DNA of 64,000 nucleotides from Wenzhouxiangella marina. GTDB lineage: Bacteria > Pseudomonadota > Gammaproteobacteria > Xanthomonadales > Wenzhouxiangellaceae. The stretch is taken from positions 2,226,501 through 2,290,500 of the forward strand of contig NZ_CP012154.1 in assembly GCF_001187785.1 (NCBI RefSeq), written 5' to 3'. The position numbers were made by a program, and so were the translations under genes. This document shows, in pieces, positions 54,785 to 63,375 of the stretch. Under the pieces are notes generated by a model. That model was not told where the DNA came from. It did no database searches and saw nothing but the letters and a program-made list of their open reading frames with translations. Within the stretch, counting starts at the first letter, position 1, and every line of letters starts with the position of its first letter.

Positions 54785-56021
54785 CGGCCCGGCCGGCAAG
54801 ATGATCGATCACCCGGCGCGCGCTGCGGGCGCCGTCTTCATGGAAGCCCCAGCCCCACCAGGCCCCGCAGAACCAGGTTCGATTCCGGCCGTTGATCTCG
54901 CCCCAGCGCCGCTGCGCCATGATCGCCTCGGGGGTGAACACCGGGTGGGCGTACTGGCGCTTGACCAGAATCTTCGCCGGGTCGATGAGTTCGGTCTGGT
55001 TCAGGGACACGATGTAGTCTTCCGGTCCGTCGATGCCCTGCAGCAGATTCATGTAGTAGGACACCCGACACTGCTCGCGATCCTGCGCGTCGCGGCGAAC
55101 GTTCCAGCTGGCCCGGGCGGCCGGATTGCTCGGCAGCAGGCCCGTGTCCGTATGAAGCACGGTCTCGTTGTCCTGATAGGCGATGGCCCCCAGGATCATG
55201 CGTTCGTTGCGGTCGGCGTCGTCGAGCAGGGCCAGAGCCTGGTCCGAATGGCAGGCCAGGATCACCGTGTCGAAGCGTTCGTCGTCGCCATCTGTCCTGA
55301 TGCGCACGTGATCCGGGTGGCGCTCGATGGATCGGACCGGTGTGGCCCGACGCAGCTGGCCGCAGCCGGGCAGCGCACGCTCCACGTACTGGCGCGAGCC
55401 TCCATCGATGGTCTTCCATTCCGGACGCTCGTTGACCTGCAGCATCGTGTGATGGTCCATGAAGGCCAGCAGATGGCGCATCGGAAACTCCCGGATCCGA
55501 CCCATCGGCGCCGACCACAGGGCCGAGGCCATGGGCAGCAGGTGCTGCTCGCCGAAGGCCCGGCCCAGGCCGCTGCCCTCCAGCCAGTCGCCGAGCGTCA
55601 CGCGATCGTCGATGGTCTCGAGGAGGCTCGGCGCCTGACGGTAGAAGCGGAGGATGTCCCGCACCATGCCGAGGAAACTCGGCCGGAACAGGTTGCGCCG
55701 CTGACAGAACAAACGGTTCAGGGAGGTGGCGTTGTACTCGATGCCGGTCAACCGATCGGAGACCGCGAAGCTCATGTCCGAGGACTTCCAGCGAACCCCC
55801 AGGGCCTCGAGCCAGGCCGTGAACAGGGGGTAGTTCTGCTCGTTGAAGACGATGAAGCCCGAGTCGACCGGGATGTTCCTGCCACCGGCCTCGACCTGCT
55901 GGGTGTCGGCGTGACCACCGAAGCGGTCCTCGGCCTCGAACAGACAGACCTCATGCTCCCTAGCCAGGTGCCAGGCCGCATACAGCCCGGACACGCCGCC
56001 GCCGACGATCGCGATCTTCAT
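54777..56021 (-). CDS. FAD/NAD(P)-binding amine-oxidase-like oxidoreductase
   Basis: A 414-residue flavoprotein. The dinucleotide-binding [20 protein letters not shown] is at the very N-terminus, followed by [15 protein letters not shown], the FAD-family middle region ([16 protein letters not shown]) and the C-terminal [20 protein letters not shown]. It belongs to the COG2907-type group linked to DUF1365 and CFA genes. The substrate is probably an acyl chain of the membrane lipid, by context. The ATG overlaps the desaturase stop as ATGA (56018-56021). Confidence 0.9.
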   Translation of the reverse strand: MKIAIVGGGVSGLYAAWHLAREHEVCLFEAEDRFGGHADTQQVEAGGRNIPVDSGFIVFNEQNYPLFTAWLEALGVRWKSSDMSFAVSDRLTGIEYNATSLNRLFCQRRNLFRPSFLGMVRDILRFYRQAPSLLETIDDRVTLGDWLEGSGLGRAFGEQHLLPMASALWSAPMGRIREFPMRHLLAFMDHHTMLQVNERPEWKTIDGGSRQYVERALPGCGQLRRATPVRSIERHPDHVRIRTDGDDERFDTVILACHSDQALALLDDADRNERMILGAIAYQDNETVLHTDTGLLPSNPAARASWNVRRDAQDREQCRVSYYMNLLQGIDGPEDYIVSLNQTELIDPAKILVKRQYAHPVFTPEAIMAQRRWGEINGRNRTWFCGAWWGWGFHEDGARSARRVIDHLAGRADG

Positions 56022-56938
56022 CCGGCGGCCTCGATGCGTCGCGCGTTGCGCAACTGAACCGGCACGGGCTTGAGGCCACGCACCAGCCCCACCCAGCTCA
56101 TCATCTTGAGCAGGTAGTAGCTCAGATCGATCTCCCACCAGTAGAAGCCCTGGCGGGCGGAACCCGGGTAGTGATGGTGGTTGTTGTGCCAGCCCTCGCC
56201 CAGGGTCAGCAGGGCGAGGAACCAGTTGTTGCGGCTGTCATCCCGAGTCGCGTAGCGACGGCGACCCCAGAGGTGGGCCAGGGAATTGATGGTCAAGGTC
56301 ACGTGGATCAGTACCACGGTCGAGATGAAGTAGCCCCAGATCAGCATCTGCCAGGCGCTGGTGCCCAGCTCCGGATACCAGCGGTCCAGCAAGGCGCCCA
56401 GGCCGAACATCCCGACCGCATACAGCACGGGCACGAGCAGATCGTAGCGGTCCAGCAGGCGAAGCTCCGGGTAACGGACCAGGTCGGGAATCTGGGAGTG
56501 ATCGGTCGCGAAGTGGCGACGCGACAGGAACCAGCCCATATGACTCCACAGGAAGCCGTGGCGGGGCGAGTGGGGATCGGCCTCGCGGTCGGCAACCTTG
56601 TGATGGTGGCGATGGTGCGCCGCCCACCACAAGGGCCCCCGCTGGGTCGCCGCCGCGCCGATCAGCGCGAACAGGAACTGCACCGGCCGGGAGGTCTGGA
56701 AGGTCCGATGCGAGAAATAGCGGTGGTAGAACGCGGTGATTGCGAACATGCGCAGCAGGTAGCTGGCCAGGGCCACGGCCACCGCAACCCAGGACACGCC
56801 GACCCAGATGACGGCCAGACACGCCAGATGCAGGGCGATGAACGGCACGATCCTCGCCCAGTCGATGCGCTCGTCCTCGACCGGCACGTTGGCCGCGTCC
56901 GAATTGAACCAGGCGGTAAGACTTCGTTTCAGTGACAT
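56018..56938 (-). CDS. Membrane acyl-CoA/acyl-lipid delta-9 type desaturase
   Basis: A 306-residue di-iron desaturase with the three histidine boxes AFYHRYFSHRTFQT, WAAHHRHHHKVAD and GEGWHNNHHHYPGSA, and about four hydrophobic segments (IVPFIALHLACLAVIWVGV; WYPELGTSAWQMLIWGYFIS). It places a double bond in saturated chains, producing the substrate that CFA synthase modifies. First gene of the minus-strand lipid operon; the upstream 178-base gap is shared with the divergent prepilin gene. Confidence 0.93.
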   Translation of the reverse strand: MSLKRSLTAWFNSDAANVPVEDERIDWARIVPFIALHLACLAVIWVGVSWVAVAVALASYLLRMFAITAFYHRYFSHRTFQTSRPVQFLFALIGAAATQRGPLWWAAHHRHHHKVADREADPHSPRHGFLWSHMGWFLSRRHFATDHSQIPDLVRYPELRLLDRYDLLVPVLYAVGMFGLGALLDRWYPELGTSAWQMLIWGYFISTVVLIHVTLTINSLAHLWGRRRYATRDDSRNNWFLALLTLGEGWHNNHHHYPGSARQGFYWWEIDLSYYLLKMMSWVGLVRGLKPVPVQLRNARRIEAAG

Positions 56939-57116
56939 CGATCAGGTCCTCTCGATCACGGCGCCAATTAGACGGGCTGGCGGTGAACCACGGGTGAATC
57001 CCGGCGCATGATGGACGATTTCCTACCGAATGGTGCGGCATCGACCCGATGCCCGAGGCGCGCCGGGAGAGAACAATGATCCCGAACTCGACGGCCCACG
57101 GGGCCAGGGATCGACC

Positions 57117-57638
57117 ATGCCCAGCAAAACACGCGGATTCACCCTGATCGAACTGCTTATCGGACTGTTGCTGACCGCCATCGTCCTGTCCCTGGCCGTG
57201 CCCGGCTTCAGCCGCTTTCTGGCCGGGCAACGCGTCACCGTCGCCACCAACGAACTGATGGCCAATCTGCAGTACGCGCGCAACGAGGCCCTGACCCGCC
57301 ATCAGATCGTGATCGCCTGCCCCAGCCCCGATCACCAGGACTGCGAGGGCAACCGCTGGGACCGCGGCTGGATCGTGTTCGTCGACCCGGATCGCAACGG
57401 CAGCGTGGAGGCACCCGAACAGATTCTGCGCGTGATGGGCCCAAACGACCACGCGCGGATGCATTCCGGCGGTCGCTATCGCGTCCGTTTCCGGCCCAGT
57501 GGCAGCGCCTATGGCAGCAACCTGACCATCCGTGTCTGTGACCCTCAGGCGCGGGTCCCGGGACGCGCCGTGGTGGTCTCCAATCCGGGTCGCGCCCGGG
57601 TGGAACGTCGCCTGAGCCCGGCGGATTGCGCAACCTGA
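57117..57638 (+). CDS. GspH/FimT-family minor prepilin
   Basis: A 173-residue prepilin. The leader MPSKTRG is cut before FTLIELLIGLLLTAIVLSLA, then VATNELMANLQYARNEALTR and the GspH-type C-terminal domain (DRGWIVFVDPDRNG, RVRFRPSGSAYGSNLTIRVC). FimT/FimU proteins are minor pilins priming type IV pili; GspH is a T2SS pseudopilin. It stands alone, away from both pil and gsp genes here, so the assignment between these is open. It needs PilD. Confidence 0.88.
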   Translation: MPSKTRGFTLIELLIGLLLTAIVLSLAVPGFSRFLAGQRVTVATNELMANLQYARNEALTRHQIVIACPSPDHQDCEGNRWDRGWIVFVDPDRNGSVEAPEQILRVMGPNDHARMHSGGRYRVRFRPSGSAYGSNLTIRVCDPQARVPGRAVVVSNPGRARVERRLSPADCAT

Positions 57639-57643
57639 ACCTC

Positions 57644-57672
57644 TTGCATACGCCGGCGTATGGCGCTAGGAT
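57644..57672 (+). promoter_or_regulatory. Sigma-70 promoter of psrA-fadE with internal 16-bp palindrome
   Basis: TTGCAT (57644-57649) and TAGGAT (57667-57672) are exactly 17 bases apart. Within the spacer, CATACGCCGGCGTATG (57647-57662) is a perfect palindrome overlapping the -35 and could be a second operator. The likely start site falls inside the PsrA-like operator just downstream. Confidence 0.6.
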
Positions 57673-57689
57673 TCAAACAATCGTTTGAA
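57672..57689 (+). promoter_or_regulatory. PsrA-type operator
   Basis: TTCAAACAATCGTTTGAA is an inverted repeat with the CAAAC-N4-GTTTG core of the PsrA binding site described in Pseudomonas. It sits immediately after the -10, so binding would block transcription, and only 12 bases before the GTG of the TetR gene. A further half-site, GTTTGAG, lies at 57696-57702. Confidence 0.7.
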
Positions 57690-57701
57690 ACCGACGTTTG
57701 A

Positions 57702-58346
57702 GTGAAAGAAGCCCCGAACACCTGTGATCGACTCCTGGACGCGGCCGAACGCCTGTTCGCCGAGGCCGGCTTTCACGCCACTTCCCTGCGCCAGATCACC
57801 CAGGCGGCCGGCGTCAATCTGGCGGCCGTCAACTACCACTTCGGTTCCAAGCAGGCGCTGATCGTCGCCGTGTTCAGACGTCGCCTCGATGCCCTGAACG
57901 CCGCCCGCCTGGCTCGCCTCGACGAAGCGCTGAACACCGCCTCGGACGACACCCTCGAAGCGGTGCTCGATGCCTTCGTGACCCCGGCCATGGCCTGGAC
58001 GCACGGTCGTGCCGAGGAAGGGCACCGCTTCATGCGCATCCTGATGCGCGCCTTCGCCGATCAGGACGAGCAGCTGCATCGGGATCTGAGCGCCGAATAT
58101 GCGCACGTCATGCGGCGCTTCGCCGAGGCGATCGCCCGCGCCCTGCCCGATGCCGCGCCGGACACGATCCGCCGCCAGCTCGATTTCATTGTCGGTGCCC
58201 TGACGCACACCATGGCAGAGTCCCGACTCCAGGACGGACCGGCGATCGCCGCCGATCTCGTTCGCTTCGCCGCCGCAGGACTGCGCGGCAGCATCCAGAC
58301 CCACCCCAAAATCGCATCACAACGCCCGATGGAGATCGTTCGATGA
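57702..58346 (+). CDS. psrA: TetR-family fatty-acid regulator, PsrA-like
   Basis: A 214-residue TetR regulator: the N-terminal HTH (LLDAAERLFAEAGFHATSLR and ITQAAGVNLAAVNYHFGSKQ) is followed by an all-helical ligand domain. The operator in its own promoter and the coupled fadE gene (ATGA overlap 58343-58346) fit PsrA, which represses beta-oxidation genes and itself until long-chain acyl-CoA or fatty acid binds. The start is GTG at 57702. The specific symbol is an inference from the operator and context. Confidence 0.8.
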   Translation: MKEAPNTCDRLLDAAERLFAEAGFHATSLRQITQAAGVNLAAVNYHFGSKQALIVAVFRRRLDALNAARLARLDEALNTASDDTLEAVLDAFVTPAMAWTHGRAEEGHRFMRILMRAFADQDEQLHRDLSAEYAHVMRRFAEAIARALPDAAPDTIRRQLDFIVGALTHTMAESRLQDGPAIAADLVRFAAAGLRGSIQTHPKIASQRPMEIVR

Positions 58347-60787
58347 ATATCCTCTCCGTAGTACTGCTGTTCGCCGGCCTCGGCCTGCTGGCCTACCTGC
58401 GCCTGCCCCTGTGGTTGGCTGCGCTGGCCTCGCTGATCGCCGCCGTGGCGGTCGTCACCGCAACGCCCCTGGCCTGGCCCGTCGACGTGATCTTCTCGGT
58501 CACGGCCGCCGCCCTGGTCTTCATGGCCCTCAAGCCGCTGCGCCGGAACCTCCTCTCGCGCCCCCTGTTCAACTGGTTCAAGACCGTGCTTCCGGCCATG
58601 TCCGACACGGAAAAGGAAGCCCTGGACGCCGGTACGGTCTGGTGGGATGCCGAACTGTTCTCGGGGCGGCCGAAGTGGAAGACCCTGTTCGACATGCCCA
58701 AGCCGACCCTGACCGAGGAAGAGCAGGCCTTCGTCGACGGGCCCGTCGAGGAGCTCTGCAAGATGCTCGACGACTGGAAGATCAACCGTGAACTCAAGGA
58801 TCTGCCGCCGGAAGTCTGGCAGTTCATCCGCGAGAAGCGCTTCCTGAGCATGATCATCCCGAAGGAATACGGCGGCCTGGACTTCACGGCCCAGGGCAAC
58901 GCGGCCGTGGTCACCAAGCTGTCGACCCGCAGCCTGACCGCCGCCGTCTCGGTGATGGTGCCGAACTCCCTCGGCCCGGGCGAGCTGCTGATGCACTTCG
59001 GCACCGACGCCCAGAAGAAGCACTACCTGCCGCGCCTGGCGCGGGGCGAAGACATCCCCTGCTTCGCGCTGACCTCACCGCAGGCCGGTTCGGATGCGGC
59101 CTCCATGCCGGATGAAGGCATCGTCTGCAAACGCACGATCGACGGCAAGGAAGTGCTGGGCCTGAGCGTCTCCTGGGACAAGCGCTACATCACCCTGGCC
59201 CCCGTCGCCACGGTGCTGGGCCTGGCCTTCAAGACCCGTGATCCGGACGGCCTGCTCGGCGGCAAGGAACACCTGGGCATCACCTGCGCGCTGATCCCGA
59301 CCTCCACCCCGGGCGTCGAGATCGGCAACCGCCACCTGCCCGGCGGCAGCCTGTTCATGAACGGCCCGACCCGCGGCAAGGACGTGTTCATCCCGATGGA
59401 CTGGGTGATCGGTGGCCAGGAGCGCATCGGTCAGGGCTGGCGCATGCTGATGCACTGCCTCGCGGCCGGACGCGCCATTTCCCTGCCGGCGCAGAGCGTG
59501 GCCGGCGGCAAGGTCGCCTCCATGCTGACCGGCGCCTATGCACGCATCCGCTACCAGTTCAAGCAGCCGATCGGCTACTTCGAAGGCATCGAAGAGCCGT
59601 TGGCCCGTATCGGTGCCGAGGCCTATCGAATGGAAGCCGCGCACAAGCTGACCCTGTCGGCCCTCGACCGCGGCGACAAGCCGGTCGTGCTGTCGGCCAT
59701 CCTCAAGGCCTATCTGACCGAAGCGAATCGCAAGGTCGTCAACGACGCCATGGACGTGCACGGCGGCAAGGCCGTCGTCGAAGGCCCGAACAACTACCTG
59801 TCTCTGGGCTATCAGGCCCTGCCCGTTTCGATCACCGTCGAGGGCGCCAACATCCTGACCCGCTCGATGATCGTCTTCGGCCAGGGCGCGATCCGCTGCC
59901 ACCCCTACCTGCTCAAGGAAATGCTGGCGGCCCAGGACGATGACCTGGCTGCCTTCGATGACGCCCTGTGGCGCCACGTCGGCTACCTGATCTCCAACGG
60001 CGTTCGCGCGCCGATCCTGGGCCTGACCGGCGGGCTGGTCAGCCCGAGCCCGGTGTCCGGACCCACCGCCCGGGACTTCCGCCGTATCAACCGCCTCTGC
60101 TCGGCCTTCACCCTGACCGCCGATCTCGCCCTGCTGATCCTCGGCGGCAAGTTCAAGTTCGCCGAGAAGCTGTCGGGTCGCTTTGCCGATGCCCTGGCCC
60201 ATCTGTACATGGCCTCGGCCACCCTGCGCCGCTTCGAGGACGACGGTCGCCCGAGCGAGGATCTGCCGCTGGTCCGCTACGCCGTCGACGACAGCCTGCA
60301 CCAGGTCGAAGAAGCTCTGCACGGGGTCTACCGCAACTTCCCGATGCCGGGCCTGGGCCCGATCCTGAAGTGGCTGTGCTTCCCGACCGGCCGCCGCCAC
60401 GCGCGCTCGGACGATCGCACCGGTCACCGCATCGCTCGCCTGCTGCTGGAGAAGTCGGCCAGCCGCGACCGCCTGATCCATGGTGCCTTCATGTCCGACG
60501 TCGAAGATGGCACGGGCCTGGTGCTGAAGGCCTTCGATGCGGTGCTCAAGGCCGAGCCGGCCGAGCATGCGCTGCGCAACGCGCTCAAGCAGGTCCCCAG
60601 CCCCTCGAACATCGACGCCCTGTGCAGCAAGGCGCTGGCGGCAGGCGTCATCACCGAAGAGCAGGCCGAAGACCTCAAGAATGCCCAGGCCCTGAGTGCC
60701 CGCGTCATTGCCGTCGACGAGTTCACGCCGGCCGAGCTGCAGGGCAGCCAGAGCGAGGCGCCGCCGGCCCTGGCCGAGGCCAGCTGA
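58343..60787 (+). CDS. fadE: Acyl-CoA dehydrogenase FadE
   Basis: An 814-residue protein, the same length as E. coli FadE. An N-terminal membrane segment (VVLLFAGLGLLAYLRLPLWL) is followed by the acyl-CoA dehydrogenase core (residues ~130-470, FLSMIIPKEYGGLDFTAQGN, CFALTSPQAGSDAASMPDEG, VHGGKAVVEGPNNYLSLGYQ) and the DUF1974 C-terminal region. It introduces the first double bond in beta-oxidation. It is cotranscribed with the psrA-like gene; a GC-rich hairpin separates it from fadB. Confidence 0.95.
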   Translation: MNILSVVLLFAGLGLLAYLRLPLWLAALASLIAAVAVVTATPLAWPVDVIFSVTAAALVFMALKPLRRNLLSRPLFNWFKTVLPAMSDTEKEALDAGTVWWDAELFSGRPKWKTLFDMPKPTLTEEEQAFVDGPVEELCKMLDDWKINRELKDLPPEVWQFIREKRFLSMIIPKEYGGLDFTAQGNAAVVTKLSTRSLTAAVSVMVPNSLGPGELLMHFGTDAQKKHYLPRLARGEDIPCFALTSPQAGSDAASMPDEGIVCKRTIDGKEVLGLSVSWDKRYITLAPVATVLGLAFKTRDPDGLLGGKEHLGITCALIPTSTPGVEIGNRHLPGGSLFMNGPTRGKDVFIPMDWVIGGQERIGQGWRMLMHCLAAGRAISLPAQSVAGGKVASMLTGAYARIRYQFKQPIGYFEGIEEPLARIGAEAYRMEAAHKLTLSALDRGDKPVVLSAILKAYLTEANRKVVNDAMDVHGGKAVVEGPNNYLSLGYQALPVSITVEGANILTRSMIVFGQGAIRCHPYLLKEMLAAQDDDLAAFDDALWRHVGYLISNGVRAPILGLTGGLVSPSPVSGPTARDFRRINRLCSAFTLTADLALLILGGKFKFAEKLSGRFADALAHLYMASATLRRFEDDGRPSEDLPLVRYAVDDSLHQVEEALHGVYRNFPMPGLGPILKWLCFPTGRRHARSDDRTGHRIARLLLEKSASRDRLIHGAFMSDVEDGTGLVLKAFDAVLKAEPAEHALRNALKQVPSPSNIDALCSKALAAGVITEEQAEDLKNAQALSARVIAVDEFTPAELQGSQSEAPPALAEAS

Positions 60788-60805
60788 GCCGTTTCCCCGA
60801 TACAC

Positions 60806-60835
60806 GCCCCCGGCCGCCAGCGAGCGGCCGGGGGC
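60806..60835 (+). terminator. GC-rich hairpin between fadE and fadB
   Basis: GCCCCCGGCCGC and GCGGCCGGGGGC form a perfect 12-bp stem around a 6-base loop (CAGCGA). No T-run follows, so it may be a processing or mRNA-stability element or a weak attenuator rather than a full terminator. Confidence 0.55.
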
Positions 60836-60874
60836 CGACGATTCCACCAATCAATCAACCAAACGAGACGATTC

Positions 60875-63244
60875 ATGACTGATCACAAGCTACGAGTCCG
60901 CCGTGCGGCGGTTCTGGGCTCCGGCGTGATGGGCGCCCAGATCGCCGCGCACCTGACCGCCGCCGGCATTCCCGTCGACCTGTACGACCTGCCCTCCGAC
61001 GACAAGCAGCGCAGCAAGATCGCCGCGGGCGGCATCCAGAACCTGCTCAAGCTCAAGCCGGCACCGCTGGCGAGCAAGGAGCTGGCCGAATTCATCACGC
61101 CGCGCAACTTCGAGGACGATCTCGACCAGCTCCAGCAGTGCGACTTCATCATCGAAGCCATCGTCGAACGCATGGACATCAAGAAGTCGCTCTACGAGAA
61201 GATCGGCCCGCATATCCACGCCGACGCCTTCTTCGTCACCAACACCTCCGGCCTGTCGATCACCGAGCTGGCCGGCGTGGTGCCGGCAGCCCTGAAGGAT
61301 CGCTTCTGCGGCGTGCACTTCTTCAATCCGCCGCGCTACATGCACCTCGTCGAGCTGATTCCCCACGCCGGCACGAACGCCGAGACCCTGGACCTGCTCG
61401 AAGACTTCCTGACCCGCAATCTCGGCAAGGGCGTGGTCCGCGCACGCGACACGGCGAACTTCATCGCCAACCGCGTCGGGGTGTTCACCATGTGGTCGAC
61501 CATGCATCACGCCCAGCGCCTCGGCCTGGGCTTCGATACCGTCGATGCCCTGACCGGGCCAGCCATCGGCCGCCCGAAGAGCGCCACCTTCCGCCTCGCC
61601 GACGTCGTCGGTCTGGACACGATGGCCAACGTCATCAAGACCATGGATTCGAAGCTGGCCGACGACCCCTGGCACGGCTACTACCAGGCCCCGAGCTGGC
61701 TGAGTCAGCTGATCGAGGCGGGCGCCCTGGGCCAGAAGGCCGGCGCCGGCGTGTTCCGCAAAGAAGGCAGGGAAATCAAGGTGTTCGACCCGGAATCTGG
61801 AGGCTATCGCAGCACCGATTACAGTCTGCCGGACAGCATTCAGGCCATCCTCCAGATCAGAAACCCGGCCGAGAAGCTGGCCGAGCTGGCCAAGTGCGAA
61901 ACGCCAGAAGCGGAGTTCCTCTGGGCCATCCACCGCGATCTGTTCCACTACTGCGCCTATCACCTGGCGGAGATCGCCGACTCCGCCCGTGAAATCGACC
62001 TGGCCATGCGCTGGGGCTACGGCTGGAAGCTCGGCCCCTTCGAACAGTGGCAGGGTGCCGGCTGGAAGGCCGTCGCCGAACTGATCCAGGCCGACATCGA
62101 GTCAGGCAAGACCGGCGTCGATGCGCCCCTGCCCGCCTGGGTCGGCCAGATCGAGGCGGCCCACGGCGCCGACGGCTCCTATGCCGCCGACCAGAGCAGC
62201 TACAGCCCGCGTCCGGATCTCGAGGTCTACCAGCGCCAGTACCAGCCGGTGCGCCTGCTCGGTGAGAAGCAGGACCACGGCACGACCGTGCTCGAGACCG
62301 ACGGTATCCGCCTGTGGACGATGAGCGACGACGTGCTGATCGCCAGCCTGAAGACCAAGATGGGCGTCATCGACGACAGCGCCGTCGAAGGCCTGAACGC
62401 GGCCGTCGACAAGGCCGAAAGCGAGTTCGACGGCCTGGTCCTCTGGCAGCCGGCAGGCCCCTTCTCCGCCGGCGCCAACCTGAAGGCCGCCGCCGAAGCC
62501 ATCCAGCGCGGTGACCTCGACAGCGTGCGCAATCTGGTGGCCGGCTTCCAGGCCGTCAACCTGCGCCTGCGCTACTCCGCCGTGCCGACCGTCGCCGCCG
62601 TTCGCGGCCTGGCCCTCGGGGGCGGGCTGGAGCTGGCGATGCACGCCGCGCGACGCGTCGCCCACCTGGAAAGCTACATGGGTCTGGTCGAAGCCGGCGT
62701 CGGCCTGCTGCCGGCCGGCGGTGGCCTGGCCACCCTGGCCATGCAGATCCAGGCCGACACGGCCGCGGGCGACAGCTACCCGCTGCTCGAAAAGCGCTAC
62801 AAGCAGGTGGCGATGGGTCAGGTCTCCGGATCCGCGATGGAGGCCCGGGAGATGGGCTACCTGCGCCCCGAAGACACGATCGTCCTGCACGAGCACGAGC
62901 TGCTGCACGCGGCGCACGGTGAAGTCCGCGCCATGGTCGCGGCCGGCTATCGACCGGCCATGGCGGGCGCGCGAATCAAGGCCGCCGGCGACGTCGGCAT
63001 CGCCACGCTGAAGATGCTGCTGGTCAACATGCTCGAGGGGCACTTCATCTCCGAGCACGACTTCGAGATCGGCAGCCGCATCGCCACCGTCATCTGCGGC
63101 GGCGAAATCGATCGCGGCACGCCGGTGACCGAAGAATGGATCCACGGCCTCGAGCGCGAGCACTTCCTCGAGCTCTGCACGATGCCGAAGACCCAGGAGC
63201 GGATCGCTCACATGCTCAAGACCGGCAAGCCGCTGCGCAATTGA
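60875..63244 (+). CDS. 3-hydroxyacyl-CoA dehydrogenase / enoyl-CoA hydratase fusion (FadN-type order)
   Basis: A 789-residue bifunctional beta-oxidation enzyme. The NAD-binding dehydrogenase is first (RRAAVLGSGVMGAQIAAHLT, VTNTSGLSITELAG, FCGVHFFNPPRYMHLVELIP, TANFIANRVGVFTM) and the crotonase domain is last (FDGLVLWQPAGPFSAGANLK, VRGLALGGGLELAMHAARRV, SYMGLVEAGVGLLPAGGGLA). This is the reverse of E. coli FadB and matches FadN/YusL-type proteins. It acts with the thiolase encoded next. Confidence 0.94.
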   Translation: MTDHKLRVRRAAVLGSGVMGAQIAAHLTAAGIPVDLYDLPSDDKQRSKIAAGGIQNLLKLKPAPLASKELAEFITPRNFEDDLDQLQQCDFIIEAIVERMDIKKSLYEKIGPHIHADAFFVTNTSGLSITELAGVVPAALKDRFCGVHFFNPPRYMHLVELIPHAGTNAETLDLLEDFLTRNLGKGVVRARDTANFIANRVGVFTMWSTMHHAQRLGLGFDTVDALTGPAIGRPKSATFRLADVVGLDTMANVIKTMDSKLADDPWHGYYQAPSWLSQLIEAGALGQKAGAGVFRKEGREIKVFDPESGGYRSTDYSLPDSIQAILQIRNPAEKLAELAKCETPEAEFLWAIHRDLFHYCAYHLAEIADSAREIDLAMRWGYGWKLGPFEQWQGAGWKAVAELIQADIESGKTGVDAPLPAWVGQIEAAHGADGSYAADQSSYSPRPDLEVYQRQYQPVRLLGEKQDHGTTVLETDGIRLWTMSDDVLIASLKTKMGVIDDSAVEGLNAAVDKAESEFDGLVLWQPAGPFSAGANLKAAAEAIQRGDLDSVRNLVAGFQAVNLRLRYSAVPTVAAVRGLALGGGLELAMHAARRVAHLESYMGLVEAGVGLLPAGGGLATLAMQIQADTAAGDSYPLLEKRYKQVAMGQVSGSAMEAREMGYLRPEDTIVLHEHELLHAAHGEVRAMVAAGYRPAMAGARIKAAGDVGIATLKMLLVNMLEGHFISEHDFEIGSRIATVICGGEIDRGTPVTEEWIHGLEREHFLELCTMPKTQERIAHMLKTGKPLRN

Positions 63245-63264
63245 CGGAGTTGAACCATCGATGA

Positions 63265-63343
63265 CACCACGAAGGCACGAAGGGCACGAAGAAATGCCTT
63301 TGAATCAGAGCCTTTCTTCGTGAACTTCGTGTCCTTCGTGGTG
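63265..63343. repeat. Inverted repeat of CACGAAG units between fadB and fadA
   Basis: The left arm CACCACGAAGGCACGAAGGG then CACGAAGAAA (63265-63294) and the right arm TTTCTTCGTGAACTTCGTGT then CCTTCGTGGTG (63313-63343) pair almost perfectly. Each arm carries three CACGAAG-like motifs about 9-10 bases apart. This would fold into a long hairpin in the fadB-fadA message; similar CACGAAG repeats occur between genes in many unrelated bacteria. Confidence 0.75.
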
Positions 63344-63375
63344 AACAGACTTGAGTCTTATTCAGGAAAATGACC

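Noticed and set aside
44826-56057. Very long plus-strand frames antisense to the mevalonate and lipid genes
   Set aside because: Antisense readings of strongly biased codons; the minus-strand genes have clear catalytic motifs throughout.
60806-60835. Classical Rho-independent terminator after fadE
   Set aside because: The stem is strong but no T-run follows and fadB starts 40 bases later on the same strand; kept only as a hairpin.
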